A stretch of DNA of 64,000 nt, taken from positions 492,149 to 556,148 of the forward strand of contig SJOL01008902.1 in the NCBI GenBank assembly GCA_004794785.1. The letters are read 5' to 3'. The notes under the pieces were generated by a model, which did not search any database, had not been told where the DNA came from, and saw only the letters and a list, made by a program, of their open reading frames with translations. A program made the position numbers and the translations under genes. Positions 35,601 through 43,461 of this stretch are shown in pieces. Position 1 is the first letter of the stretch, and each line of letters starts with the position of its first letter. Origin of the DNA: Opisthorchis felineus. Lineage: Eukaryota; Platyhelminthes; Trematoda; Opisthorchiida; Opisthorchiidae.

Positions 35601-38600
35601 TTCCGTGGAAAACATAGTCCATAGTCCTACACTTTATAATAGACTACAGCCTCTTGGTGAGAAATGCAGTGCTGAGCGTCTGGTGTCACATCAACAATGC
35701 TAGACTATATATGATAAGTGACACTGTCACCCAACCGATTTGATACGATGTCCTAGTCATCCCTGTGCTCGACTCCCAACAAACTGAGCATAACTAAGTG
35801 GCAGTTATTCGTGTTGGTATGTAGTATGTGAACTTCTGAATCATAGACGATTTAGATTGATGGAAAAACTTGAGGACATGTTAGGGGCATACACTGGAGT
35901 GGACTTGTCGCCTTCCGAATTGTGATGTTTTTTCTACTTTTTGAAACCCAAAGGTCGTCGTTACCGACGCTTCTTAACAGATCACATCGGAGGACGTTGA
36001 CCCTTCACCGTTGAGCTGTCAGATTTCACTACTTGATTTGCATAGCTACATTGAAAAACACTGTAGTACTGTTATTCACGTGTATCTATTTCAAAGTCGT
36101 GCGTGCCAGTTAATAAATCAGATGAAGTGTCGGGAAGATCGTGCGTGGCTGGAGTTAAACAGAAACGGTGGCATTATTGATCAGAACAATTGTCCCGGAA
36201 TGAAGGTCGTATAGCCTTTTGTCTTCAGGCAACGTCAGAAATAGTAATGCTTTTGTAAATTTCAGAGAGGTGGTCCGAAGCAGTTCTGTTGTCTGATCTC
36301 ATATTTTAGCCATTTTATTGCAAAATCCTGTTTGATCTGAACGCCTCCACTTTTTACTCCCTGATGCAAGTGCCAGAGATTGACTGGCGTAAAACGGTTA
36401 ACCTTGTAGCAGGGAAACGGGGCGTTATCTTCTTGAAGGAAAGCCACTCATAAGGTTGCTGACCATTTTCGGCCTCCTCTGGGCTCATCAGTTAGGGCAC
36501 GTTTTACTTGCCGAACAGACTGCATTCTAGTGAATGCTTGCGGCCGCGAATTGGTTCGAATAAAACTTTGAGACAAACGGCGTTGCGAACTACCCTCTGA
36601 CAGTCTCAGTTAGTGAATGTCGTGTTCTGCGATGTAGCGTATTTCAAGCAGTTACACTACAAGCTGAGTGACTATCTTTCAAATTCCCGGGGACATTTTA
36701 TCTCAGTTAGCCACAGCCACCAGTAACTAGGTAAGATGGACCAGGAGAATAGCCCATGTTAGCATCAACGCTTGTATTCTATGAGGTAATTTGAACGTGA
36801 TCGTCCCTCTGCCCTGAGCAACTTACTGATAAAATGATTCAGTTGGCTATGAAATTACGAAGGCACGATCACCATTGCATCCAGACAGAGATGGCAAACG
36901 TCAGCAACTTCGCTTTGTATCACTTCAGTCGTGGTACCAATCCACGATAGACTTTTGGATTTCTTACCCTCCTCGTTTGTGAGGTCGAACAAAATGAATT
37001 GGTTCAGAGCCTAGTACCAATGTGGCGCGTGGCCACTCTGACAGTACTTATGCGTGCAACTTAAGTATGAAGTTTGCCTGGCGTATTTGGCATCATCGAA
37101 CGTCATTTTACCTCACACTGGTCTGCAGCTGAAGAGCTCTTGAAGATAATTCAACTTTTTCCTCACATCATGTTACAAGGACAGGTGTACCTTAGGTTTG
37201 CGGAGGTTCTAATAAAAGGTACAGCACTGTCGACTACGGTTGAGATGTTCTTTTTTCTGGATTGGGAAAAAATGAACAACTCAACCCAGAGGCTTTGAGT
37301 GGCTCATCTTGAGTGAACTGCGCTATCTTCCCAGAAAACATTGAGCTATCTACCATGCAGACACCTTTCACTACACCTGGTAGCGTTTGAACTAAAGGCA
37401 AACAAAGGCGACAAATGGCCAAATAGCCTGAGAGATAATTTTTTAACTGATCCTTGCATAGCATAACTCTTAAATGGGATAGATAGAAATGTTCGTGCCA
37501 CGAGAATAGCGAAACGTTGCGTCCGGAAATTTACTAGAATGTTTTGTGGTTGAATGAGTTTAACTTAACGAATTGTTTTCACAAGGTTATCTGCTCTTCT
37601 TGAAACGACAACTTTGGAAACTTTCAAGACACTGACTGACCCTCTCCCGTTTTTCACTCAAATCACGTTCTTGTTCCTCCCAATGAACCAAAACTTTGAG
37701 CGTAGTATGTGAACAGCACCGTTATCTCTGTAGGCCTGTACAGATGAATAAGTGATGTGCATTTTTCAAACACACTGTAGCCGCTCGCAACGTAAAAGTA
37801 TGCTACTGTTCGGATCATACAGTTGTATGCTGCTTCCGGCCACTTTGGGCAGCGGAGGTCATTTTGTAATACTGGAGAGGTCGTCAGATGGACCTAACCC
37901 ATCCGTGTTTCTATTCACAGTGCAGTGACGAAACCATTAGTAGCGGAAAGAAAGTTCATTTGCCTAATTTTTCTAAACACAGAAACGCGCAACTGGCACA
38001 AACGTTTCTGACTTATTGCTTTTTTTGGGCCTTTGATATCCAATCCATTCAACTGATGGGATTTTTACCTCATATATTTGAGCAATACAGCTGATTACGG
38101 TTGCTGGGGGTTGCAGATGAGTGAAAAATCGAATGCATCAACCGAATACGAAGAACAGAACTGTGGGAATATCGCTGTCTTCCATTTGGAGTTCAACGGA
38201 ACTTTGTTCGATACATTACGCTCCCGCCTCCTTGGACTTCTGTTGAGAAAGGTACTCCGACTGTTCAATCCACTGGTTGAGCCTTGGGACACATCAACGT
38301 TATCATAACCACCTACCTTGAGTCGAACCACCTACATCCATCCACTTGTCACTAAAGACCAACATTCTCTCCTCCTCCAGACGCCGATAGCAATGCACTA
38401 CCCACGATATTTTCGCTATTACACTCCGAAAAGACACGAACAAGAAGTTTGGTTTTATTTGTCGATTGATAATGTCAGTTTGCGCGCAACATGTGAAAAG
38501 TACATCTGTGTGGTTTCCTGAATTATTATCATTGTCATGCTAACCGGATATGTCTATTTTGAAAGCACCAGCCATGTGATATACTATACTATGATACAGC

Positions 38601-41600
38601 TCAATTTGTGACTACATACATTCACACAGTTGTTGCTGCTACCATTTTAATGCAGTTATGGGCAATAAACCGGTTGCTGTATATTGCCCACCGTTGTTTG
38701 GGAAGGGAGAGTCTCATGCTTAAGTCGGCTGTCTCAGTAGTGTGGTTTCCTGGATTTGTAGTGTTCCAGGTTCAGCTGTCTCTGAGGTATGTTCTCCTAG
38801 CATCAAGAGTCACGAGAAGGCTATGTTACGATATATCGGGATGTAATGTCCACGATGTACGGCCGCGGGACGAAATGCCCATTCACAGTGTAATTTTAAT
38901 GTGTCACCTTGGTACGTTCCTTGTTGCGATCTCCAACCACTTGATAATTTTTTTATTTATTTCTGTTTCAGTCTGATGTCCTTCCCTGGGATGTACGAGC
39001 ACATAAAGCGCCGTGGCATACCGGTAAGCATCTCCGAAATTTACAGTTAACAGTCCGTTGGCTGTGCTTTGTGTGCGACTATCCAAGCTCTGCTGGTGAA
39101 AGGGCAATATGGCCCACATGAGGTTGACTTACAGTTGTCTGTATTTCGTGTTGTTGGAGGTTGACGTTTGACCACTGAGCGCTGCGTTCCGGGAAGATTT
39201 AAGTTCTTACAGCAAAGAGTGATCCTTAGGAGTTCTACGCTCAACTCAATTCGGGTCTTGTTAAACAGAATGAGCGCCATGTGATGTATAATATGGAAAG
39301 TTTAGAGTCAAAACACAGCTTATTGAAATATGTTATAGTCTGACGTTTCGGTTGCCATGAACAACCAGTCTCAAGGATTTCTACGATCAATTGCTCATAG
39401 GAACGTCGGATTATGACGTTTTATTCCACTGGGTTGCGTTTTGACTTCTAATGTCCCATAGAATGACCCTATTTCCAAGTTTATCGAAAAGTCTGTGGAT
39501 GAAACTCTGAGACGTTAATTCAGAATGTGATGTCGGGTTCCCAAGCTATCGACCTCTGTTTTATTTTTCATTTATCGGAGTTGTTGAATGGGTATCGAGA
39601 GAACGGTCAGATGATTCTTTGACCAGCAGTTAATGTGCTGTCCTCAGAATCTACCTGCTTATCGTGCTTGTTGAACGGTAGAAGGCAAGGCTGGTCAGCG
39701 CCAACCTACTTGCATCCGGAAACAGGGGGAGAACAGCGTTTATTTGAAGTTAGCCTAGAAATCTTTGCTGGGTTTCTTCTCATGAATATGGATTTTGATC
39801 CATCTGGGATACGAAATTGATTCCACTGACCTCTTGAAGTTCAGTCCGGGTCATTTGTGACTTGGAACGTCTGGGTTTCTTTAACTAAGCTAGAACATTC
39901 GCTTCCATCCAGTGCAATCAAACAGCTGTCCGTGTACTGGGTTTTAAAAGCATATTTTCGTCAATTTTGATAGATTGGTCTTTTCCCGTTGCGATTCCTA
40001 AATGCATCGCGACAGTTTTCGACAGCGATCGAGCATATTTTCTCGTGTGATTTCTAGGGACATCAGAATGTCGACATTACAGTCACTTCCGTTGTTAGTG
40101 GCCGTATCTAAGTTTTTTATTCTGGACGGTTTTCTTTTGTTAGCCTATTGAGGTTGATGCAGTAGACAAACATTTATGCTGAATACTACAGGTTTGCCGC
40201 GCGTCAATCTCATTCACGGGGAGCAAGACATCTGGTTTGGCACAGTAAAAGCTGAAGCCCAATAATAAATCTTTCTCAGATTAAGTCGATGAACGTGTAA
40301 TTGGACCCACTTTGTCGAGTCTCTTCTTACTCACTAGAAAAGTTCACGAAATATCCTTGTCTTATTGTCCAAACATGGTACAACAGATTTGGATACCCGG
40401 ACCCTCGAGCGAAAAGATCAGTCCGTTGGCTTCGGTTTGGAACTTGACGCAATTATTCCTTGAAAATCGAGTAGATAGATAGTTTTTCGTTGTATTGAAA
40501 AGGAAAAAACGTTGCAGCCAAACTAAAGTTATCGTTGTGTCTTTAAAGTCAGAATGACCCTAATTAAAGTTCTCCAACATATATATTATTATGACTTCAT
40601 GAATTAACTGGGAAATTTGATCCGCCACCTTAGCTCCACCCCAGAACTGAAGTTAACCTGTTCTAAGAAGTACTGTAAAGTCATTTCATTCCTGTTGGGA
40701 AGTACAAATGGTGGGAATCTCATGAATATCTGGAACATTACTTCTGTAACCTGCCAGACAGAAGTCCTAACACAACCGTCCTTGAATAAGTTTCACGTAA
40801 TATGGTTCGATCCGTAAAAGCACGGTAATCCCGAGACCACGGGCGGCTTAGCAGGATTGTGGCTGACTTGCCCGCAGGCAGGATGTAGTTTTGCTCATCC
40901 ATCGGCGAGATAGCTCGCGTCGGGATCCTGAAAACGCACGAAAATCGATTCACTGACAAGCCACGGCTGAGTAGCGGAAGTGCTCTTGGTTCGACCACTT
41001 ATTGACCGGGCGGAAGGCGAAATCACCATTAAGACAGGATGCGTGTGAGTCCTCATACCGGCTTCAATTGTCATGAGTGCGTAGGTACCCACGATCATCT
41101 GATAGTAATCTTGGAGCCGACTCCTCCTTCTCCAGGAGAAAGTCACCGTAAACTGAAGACAGGAAGTGAAAAAGTTACCCAACACATGACAGTTGGGTTG
41201 GGAAGCGGAAGTGTAGTACAGTGGTTTGTATGGGAGTGGGTGGGCGATGATCCACTTCCGAGCGATGAACAGACGTCACCGATTGACACCTGTGGCTGTT
41301 TGTTATCTTTTCTACAGATAATCTTCACTAACCAAACTGGTGAAATCCTGCTGAAGACAGTGGCTTATGAAATACGGTACACTCAGAGTTACTAGGTTTA
41401 CTGAGCGCCTAGCAGTCAAATAAAAGCAACTCCCCTATCACGGATCGTTTACCCTCTCCGACGCAATGTACTTAACCGGAAATGGTCATGTGGCACCAAA
41501 AGAATTCGACTGAATTTCACGAAAGGTTATGTCCCGGCGACATCATTTTGTGCTCAAGAATTATTGAAGGATTCTACAGGAATGTCTTGCTCCTGGGAGT

Positions 41601-43461
41601 GACGAACTCTTTTTCGTTGAACAGTATTTAATGCAGAAGAGGGTGGGATTTGAAAGCTTTGAATACATGGATTCAGTCACATATAATGCAAACAAAAAGC
41701 CATAGTTCTTAGACCGGACTCGAAGCCACAACCTCTCGCTTAGCAGGAGAGCGCTCTACCAAGCGCTGCCCCACGTCATACGTGTGGTCGTGCATTACTC
41801 AGTGTGACTAAAAAGGGACAGCAACTCTATACGATACCTGTTGTGTTTGTAATTACCTGAATGAAAAGTTTACTGGGTAAAAAAATGTCCACCGCGGTCA
41901 CGTGGCTTGTCGCCTTTGTGTTTCTTTTCTTCGGATTTTTCAACAAAATCGCATTATCGTTGATTTGAAACTGTCAAAATATCAGACAAAATACTGGTAA
42001 CTGCTTGAACATAGTTTTGGAGGACACACTGAACACCGTCTTCGGTGAAAACACATTCACTCATTCACTGCACTTCTGTTTATCTTGTTACGTCATTATT
42101 CCAGGAATTTCAGGGCTTATCTGTGTAGGTAGGCTGCTTTTGTTTTGCACCAACGAGATAATTAGATTTCAGTAAAAGGCGCCAGGGAACCGATCAGGAT
42201 GTTTATCTTGGAGTTTGTCTTTACTTTGATGATTGCTGCAATGTAGCGAGAAGTTGTGTTAGTATTTTAGACGGGTATGGTGCTTAGAACTAATCGAGCC
42301 TTTACGCTGCTTGACAAAACAATGGAAACTTCCGTAACAGTTGACTGAGTTCAGTGCCGTTCGTACTTAGGATGCCATCTTTGGGGCTAAAGAGGGGCGA
42401 AGGGTGGGCTTGGGTTAAGAAGCTTCAGGTCCCTAGGGTAACAAGCCAGAACAGAATATCTGCACCTTCGAACGTCGGTTAAATTGTTGTGTGTGACCAT
42501 TAGGTCTATGTGAGACACCATCGGCAGAACTGATCCAGAATTCACTGTGAACCTCACCTAGCACACAACAGAAAACTATAGGTAAACCGCTCAGCCAACA
42601 AATGACAGCGTTTTTGCCGCTGGGACTGGCTACACGCCGGTCCTGTGATGTTTCCAACCACGTGCACAGAGTCACTATGACCTCATCCAGAAAAACATCG
42701 ATCTCCCTTGGCGTACGATTTGTCTGTGGTCGCCTCTACTCATCTGTTCGTCCACCTCCAGCGAACTCTTCATCAGCGAGATCTTCAAGTATCAAACAAC
42801 CTGTTGCTAGGGTATCAACGAGGTACAGGGACATGGAAAATCCTGAAGTGATACTACTTACTTTGCAGCTCCAAAACGCTTGCCAAAACAATAAAACTTC
42901 CAATATTCTATATTGAGTGGTTTGTACGGGCATGTCCCCTTATCTGAAGTTCAGACCATGGCGTAGCTACCACCATCCGCTCCGTATAATGACGAGTAAT
43001 GTTTCGATCGATTTTATCGATCCTTAGACACGCCCACCATTGTGTTAGCAAAGTATCCTGCTCATTGAACGAGTCCCAAATTGCCAATACTTTCCTCACT
43101 AGTAAATACTGCCAAGTCTACCGTAATCATTGAAGCAGTTCGGTTGGGAAGTAAAGAATGGGTGGTTAAAAGCACCTGGAGTATTGTATTCCGAGTACTC
43201 TTCAGTCCTCAATTTTGCGAGGAAGGCTGACTTTTGGCTTTCTTTTATTCGCTCTGCTTTTTCCTAACTTTTCCCGTACCACCTCCAAGTAACGTCATGT
43301 GTATCCCTATCCAGGTTTTCATGTGGGTAGGAAATACCTACTCCGAATTCCGCACTGCATTTGAACTTGGTGCCACTGGAGTGATGACAGACTATCCCAG
43401 TCGTTTACGCGCTTTCCTCGACGGAGACACAAAAATGGCCGACCGTACAACCTCTTCGTGA
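8492..43461 (+). CDS. GDPD1: Glycerophosphodiester phosphodiesterase, GDPD1/GDPD3-like (lysophospholipase D), complete, 7 exons
   Basis: Exons 8492-8664, 8696-8877, 13203-13330, 19673-19893, 26585-26656, 38972-39023 and 43315-43461 sum to 975 nt, i.e. 324 codons plus TGA. Every intron is GT..AG and all split codons close in frame. The protein starts with a hydrophobic membrane segment (about residues 3-20). It then shows the GDPD signatures: HRGG at 41-44 (catalytic H41, R42), E68/D70 in MLELDCH, H83-D84 in VFHD, D150/K152 in VNVDIK, VWG at 176-178, and WVGN (280-283) with GVMTDYP in the last exon. A second hydrophobic stretch near 190-205 matches the GLLPF segment of GDPD1. Length fits the family (about 310-330). 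Known members are ER/membrane metal-dependent enzymes that hydrolyse lysophospholipids and N-acyl-ethanolamine precursors to lysophosphatidic-type products. The GDPD1 versus GDPD3 choice is open, and the fluke gene may be co-orthologous to both. Confidence 0.95.
8665..8695 (+). other. GDPD intron 1, 31 nt
   Basis: GTATGT..TTTGTAG. It is far smaller than the other introns of the gene. Very small 5' introns are known in schistosome genes. Its removal restores the AFRNAVVNGTQ reading, so the boundary is certain at the base level. Confidence 0.93.
8696..8877 (+). CDS. GDPD1: GDPD exon 2 (ELD and HD metal/catalytic motifs)
   Basis: The exon follows acceptor TTTGTAG after a 31-nt intron. The first base completes an Asn codon, giving [18 protein letters not shown] across the junction. 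It contains E68, D70 and H83 and ends [14 protein letters not shown] plus one base before GTAAGC. Confidence 0.95.
9640..9790 (+). mobile_element. RTE/SR2-like LINE scrap (C-terminal side of RT)
   Basis: Frames here read [20 protein letters not shown], the degenerate counterpart of the YLGSCI..GNVSDEV..RI block that follows the reverse transcriptase core in the other LINE copies of this window (compare 24500-24560). It sits in GDPD intron 2, with no longer open frame. Confidence 0.55.
10310..12480 (+). mobile_element. RTE/SR2-like non-LTR retrotransposon, 5'-truncated and frameshifted
   Basis: Reverse-transcriptase landmarks run in order on the plus strand. These are the linker with KSLRKDRE (near 10590), [16 protein letters not shown] (about 11100), [13 protein letters not shown] (11200), motif [10 protein letters not shown] (11300), motif [20 protein letters not shown] (11465), motif [10 protein letters not shown] (11600), the TYLGS-like block as KFVYPDSF, and the C-terminal DHRCLRS and [12 protein letters not shown] blocks. 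The frame shifts near 11325-11385, stops occur after 10800 and near 12265, and the endonuclease is missing, so the copy is dead. The 3' part up to about 12480 is mirrored by a minus-strand copy at 57945-58165. The clade is judged RTE-like from the overall block order; CR1-type is the alternative. Confidence 0.88.
13203..13330 (+). CDS. GDPD1: GDPD exon 3 (VDIK block)
   Basis: Two bases complete Gly119 from exon 2. The reading then runs through [19 protein letters not shown] to LISE and stops at phase 0 before GTAAGG. It aligns directly with the EVFEAFP..NIDIK segment of human GDPD1. Confidence 0.95.
16379..16495 (-). mobile_element. tRNA-Ile-derived SINE, 117 bp, with 9-bp target duplication
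   Basis: The insertion is bounded by CAGAAGCGG at 16370-16378 and 16496-16504. On the minus strand it begins with a tRNA-Ile(AAT)-like head and ends with a short T-rich tail (ATCCTGTTTTTGATG..). It splits the LINE endonuclease fragment, so it is younger than that LINE copy. No body homologous to the larger SINE family of this window was seen. Confidence 0.75.
16415..16488 (-). tRNA. tRNA-Ile(AAT)-like cloverleaf (SINE head, probably not a functional tRNA gene)
   Basis: The minus strand folds as acceptor GGCCCGG, D-arm GCTC..CAGC, anticodon arm TCGTG-CTAATAA-CGCGA with anticodon AAT, and T-arm GTGGG-TTCGGTC-CCCAT, 74 nt with discriminator A. It closely resembles eukaryotic tRNA-Ile. Two stem defects (a C-A mismatch in the acceptor, a C-C mismatch closing the D stem) and the target duplication around it argue for a retroposed copy. 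Internal A and B boxes look intact. Confidence 0.45.
17350..17435 (-). mobile_element. SINE scrap (3' body of the main SINE family)
   Basis: AGCTGCAACATCCTTTCGGT, then GCCTAGTTGCCATGCCAC and GCACGAGAGCTCAG, match the reverse strand of the SINE body at 25100-25283 and 28034-28211. The tRNA head is missing. Confidence 0.6.
17880..18560 (+). mobile_element. Penelope-like retroelement, 3' end with GIY-YIG endonuclease
   Basis: The upstream frame (17891-18142) carries the RT-to-endonuclease linker ([13 protein letters not shown]). After a frameshift near 18140 the frame 18139-18558 reads [20 protein letters not shown], then [20 protein letters not shown], a GIY-YIG-type core with the CxC pair typical of PLE endonucleases. 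[16 protein letters not shown] and LCFQKK follow. The reverse transcriptase core is absent, so the copy is 5'-truncated and inactive. It is a different PLE lineage from the copy at 49.8-50.9 kb, whose core reads YQINCNNCNKFYVGQTG. Confidence 0.85.
18781..18850 (-). mobile_element. SINE head fragment (minus), left half of a head-to-head pair
   Basis: The minus strand reads AGATAGCTCAGTGGTTTAGG (A-box region), then ACTTACTAATCGGAAGGTCC and GTGGTTCGAAAC (B box). It is the tRNA-like head of the main SINE family and abuts the plus-oriented piece at 18851. Confidence 0.65.
18851..18990 (+). mobile_element. SINE fragment (plus), right half of a head-to-head pair
   Basis: The plus strand reads ACTGGTCAGAAGGTCCGTAT, later CTTAGGCTTGGAAAGCCTGG, CAGCCCTCGTGCTTCATTTG and GGTCGAAAGGGTGCCGCAG. 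This is the central and 3' body of the main SINE family, lacking the first part of the head. Confidence 0.65.
19673..19893 (+). CDS. GDPD1: GDPD exon 4 (VWG motif, second hydrophobic segment)
   Basis: Acceptor TTATATAG is followed in phase 0 by [18 protein letters not shown], the equivalent of VSELVKRYNREHLTVWGN in human GDPD1. The hydrophobic segment [15 protein letters not shown] then precedes a donor GTGAGT, with two bases left over (phase 2). Confidence 0.94.
22310..24850 (+). mobile_element. RTE/SR2-like LINE, near full length but dead
   Basis: Ordered blocks appear across shifting frames. The endonuclease start is [18 protein letters not shown] (22340), followed by RTSGDPNA (22508) and [31 protein letters not shown] (22790) and [17 protein letters not shown] (23030) close the endonuclease. 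A linker with [26 protein letters not shown] (23800), [18 protein letters not shown] (23860), motif B as [20 protein letters not shown] (24175), and the post-core VNAKICTAR and LRYLW blocks follow. Motif C has decayed to YSHN (about 24318), an internal part around motif A is deleted (about 23990-24080), and several frameshifts are present. The 5' part may start as early as about 21700. Confidence 0.88.
25100..25283 (-). mobile_element. tRNA-headed SINE, 184 bp, 11-bp target duplication
   Basis: Bounded by TACTAACCACT at 25089-25099 and 25284-25294. On the minus strand it starts GGGGCGAGATGGCTCAAGTGG (A box), continues through GACCGGAAGATCCG and GTGGTTCGAATCC (B box), and ends AAGGGTGTTACAGCTGAACG. 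The perfect duplication shows the ends and that L1-type retroposition inserted it. Confidence 0.85.
26585..26656 (+). CDS. GDPD1: GDPD exon 5 (72 nt linker exon)
   Basis: A weakly conserved exon was placed by phase and length. It starts with one base after TTTCCAG, reads [20 protein letters not shown] and then LLC, and leaves two bases before a consensus GTAAGT. This is exactly the phase needed between exons 4 and 6, and it supplies the roughly 24 residues that human GDPD1 has at this point. Without it exons 4 and 6 would also join in frame, so skipping is formally possible. Confidence 0.8.
28034..28211 (-). mobile_element. tRNA-headed SINE, 178 bp, 9-bp target duplication
   Basis: Same family as 25100-25283 and same orientation. 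It is bounded by TTGTAGATT at 28025-28033 and 28212-28220. The minus strand starts GGAGATGGCTCAGTGG, includes ACTGACCGGAAGGACCG and GTGGTTCGAACCC, and ends AAAGGGTGTTACAGCTGAAC. Confidence 0.85.
29932..30140 (+). mobile_element. tRNA-headed SINE (plus), about 209 bp, imperfect target duplication
   Basis: The plus strand reads GAGACAGCTCAATGGTTAAG, GACTGGAAGGTCCCTGGTCC, later CGGCTTGGGCAG and CACCGAAAGGGTGTTACAGC, then an A/T-rich tail. Flanks CCACCATATAA (29921-29931) and CCACCGTATAA (30141-30151) look like an 11-bp duplication with one change. It is more diverged than the two minus copies, so probably older. Confidence 0.8.
30863..30905 (-). ncRNA. Minimal type I hammerhead ribozyme
   Basis: On the minus strand: core CTGATGA (complement of 30893-30899), stem II GCCC/GGGC with loop CAAGAA, and core GAAA (complement of 30875-30878). 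Stem III is only the palindrome ACCGGT (30870-30875), C17 is the complement of 30869, and stem I pairs CTAC with GTGG including one wobble. All hammerhead core bases are present. The short palindromic stem III is the form known from Penelope-associated and other eukaryotic retroelement hammerheads, which are thought to act as dimers. Predicted cleavage lies between 30869 and 30868. It belongs to a repeat with a sister copy at 36455-36496. Confidence 0.82.
32046..32157. repeat. 112-nt imperfect palindrome
   Basis: The left arm begins GTGGTTGATGGGATGGCCGT and the right arm ends ACGGCCATCTGATCAACCAC. After reverse complementing, the arms agree over the first 20 bases except two and continue with ATCTGTT and TTGGCAAT. 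A related half-site occurs at about 55765-55808 (GTTGATCTATTCGCCGAGGT), so the element is dispersed. It could be a small foldback/MITE-type element or the source of a hairpin RNA. Confidence 0.65.
34875..34935 (-). repeat. tRNA-like scrap (possible second SINE family)
   Basis: The minus strand reads GGTTAAGTGTTCAACCGCTG, then GGCCGGAAGGTTGCGAGTTC and GAAACCCTCTG, with a B-box-like GAGTTCGAAACC. It is related in layout to the main SINE head but clearly diverged. The ends are not defined. Confidence 0.4.
36455..36496 (-). ncRNA. Decayed hammerhead ribozyme, sister copy of 30863-30905
   Basis: The minus strand keeps CTGATGA (36485-36491) and GAAA (36467-36470). Stem II has a C-C mismatch, the stem III palindrome has become AATGGT, and stem I does not pair. 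The adjoining words ACTCATAAGGTTGCTGA (36448 onward) and a GGC(T/C)GCGAATT word downstream are shared with the 30.8-kb copy, showing common descent. Cleavage activity is unlikely. Confidence 0.6.
38972..39023 (+). CDS. GDPD1: GDPD exon 6 (52 nt)
   Basis: Acceptor TTTCTGTTTCAG has a long pyrimidine tract. The exon reads [17 protein letters not shown] and ends at phase 0 before GTAAGC. It corresponds to LLMRKALFDHLTARGIQ in human GDPD1. Confidence 0.92.
39340..39380 (-). ncRNA. Hammerhead-like remnant (PLE-type GAAACGTC motif)
   Basis: The minus strand has stem II GGTTG/CAACC around loop TTCATGG, directly followed by GAAA and the palindrome ACGT with C17 (GAAACGTC, 39342-39349). The expected CTGATGA is replaced by CTTGAGACT and stem I does not pair well. 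It is probably the 3' end of a decayed Penelope-like or related retroelement. Confidence 0.4.
41711..41785 (-). repeat. tRNA-derived scrap
   Basis: The minus strand reads GTGGGGCAGCGCTTGGTAGA, then GCGCTCTCCTGCTAAGCGAG and GTGGCTTCGAGTCCGG, with A-box- and B-box-like parts. The acceptor arms do not pair, so it is not a working tRNA gene. Confidence 0.45.
43315..43461 (+). CDS. GDPD1: GDPD exon 7 (terminal exon, stop)
   Basis: Acceptor CCTATCCAG leads in phase 0 into [19 protein letters not shown] and [15 protein letters not shown] short hydrophilic tail and TGA at 43459-43461 follow. No AATAAA was seen in the next 1.4 kb (the first one noticed is near 44920), so the 3' end of the mRNA is not defined. 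Confidence 0.96.
   Translation, partial: VFMWVGNTYSEFRTAFELGATGVMTDYPSRLRAFLDGDTKMADRTTSS

Larger units (their letters stand above)
26657..38971 (+). other. GDPD intron 5 (12315 nt)
   Basis: GTAAGT..TTTCAG. This is the largest intron. It holds two SINEs, two related hammerhead repeats, a 112-nt palindrome, a tRNA-like scrap and homopolymer blocks (T10G10 at 32533-32552, G9 at 33479-33487). The remaining sequence, including 26657-28030, 31040-32045, 32160-34870 and 34940-36440, shows nothing I recognise. Confidence 0.85.
39024..43314 (+). other. GDPD intron 6 (4291 nt)
   Basis: GTAAGC..ATCCAG. It holds a hammerhead-like remnant near 39345 and a tRNA-like scrap at 41711-41785. Frames near 42433-42933 are open on both strands but match nothing I know. 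No other feature was recognised. Confidence 0.85.
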
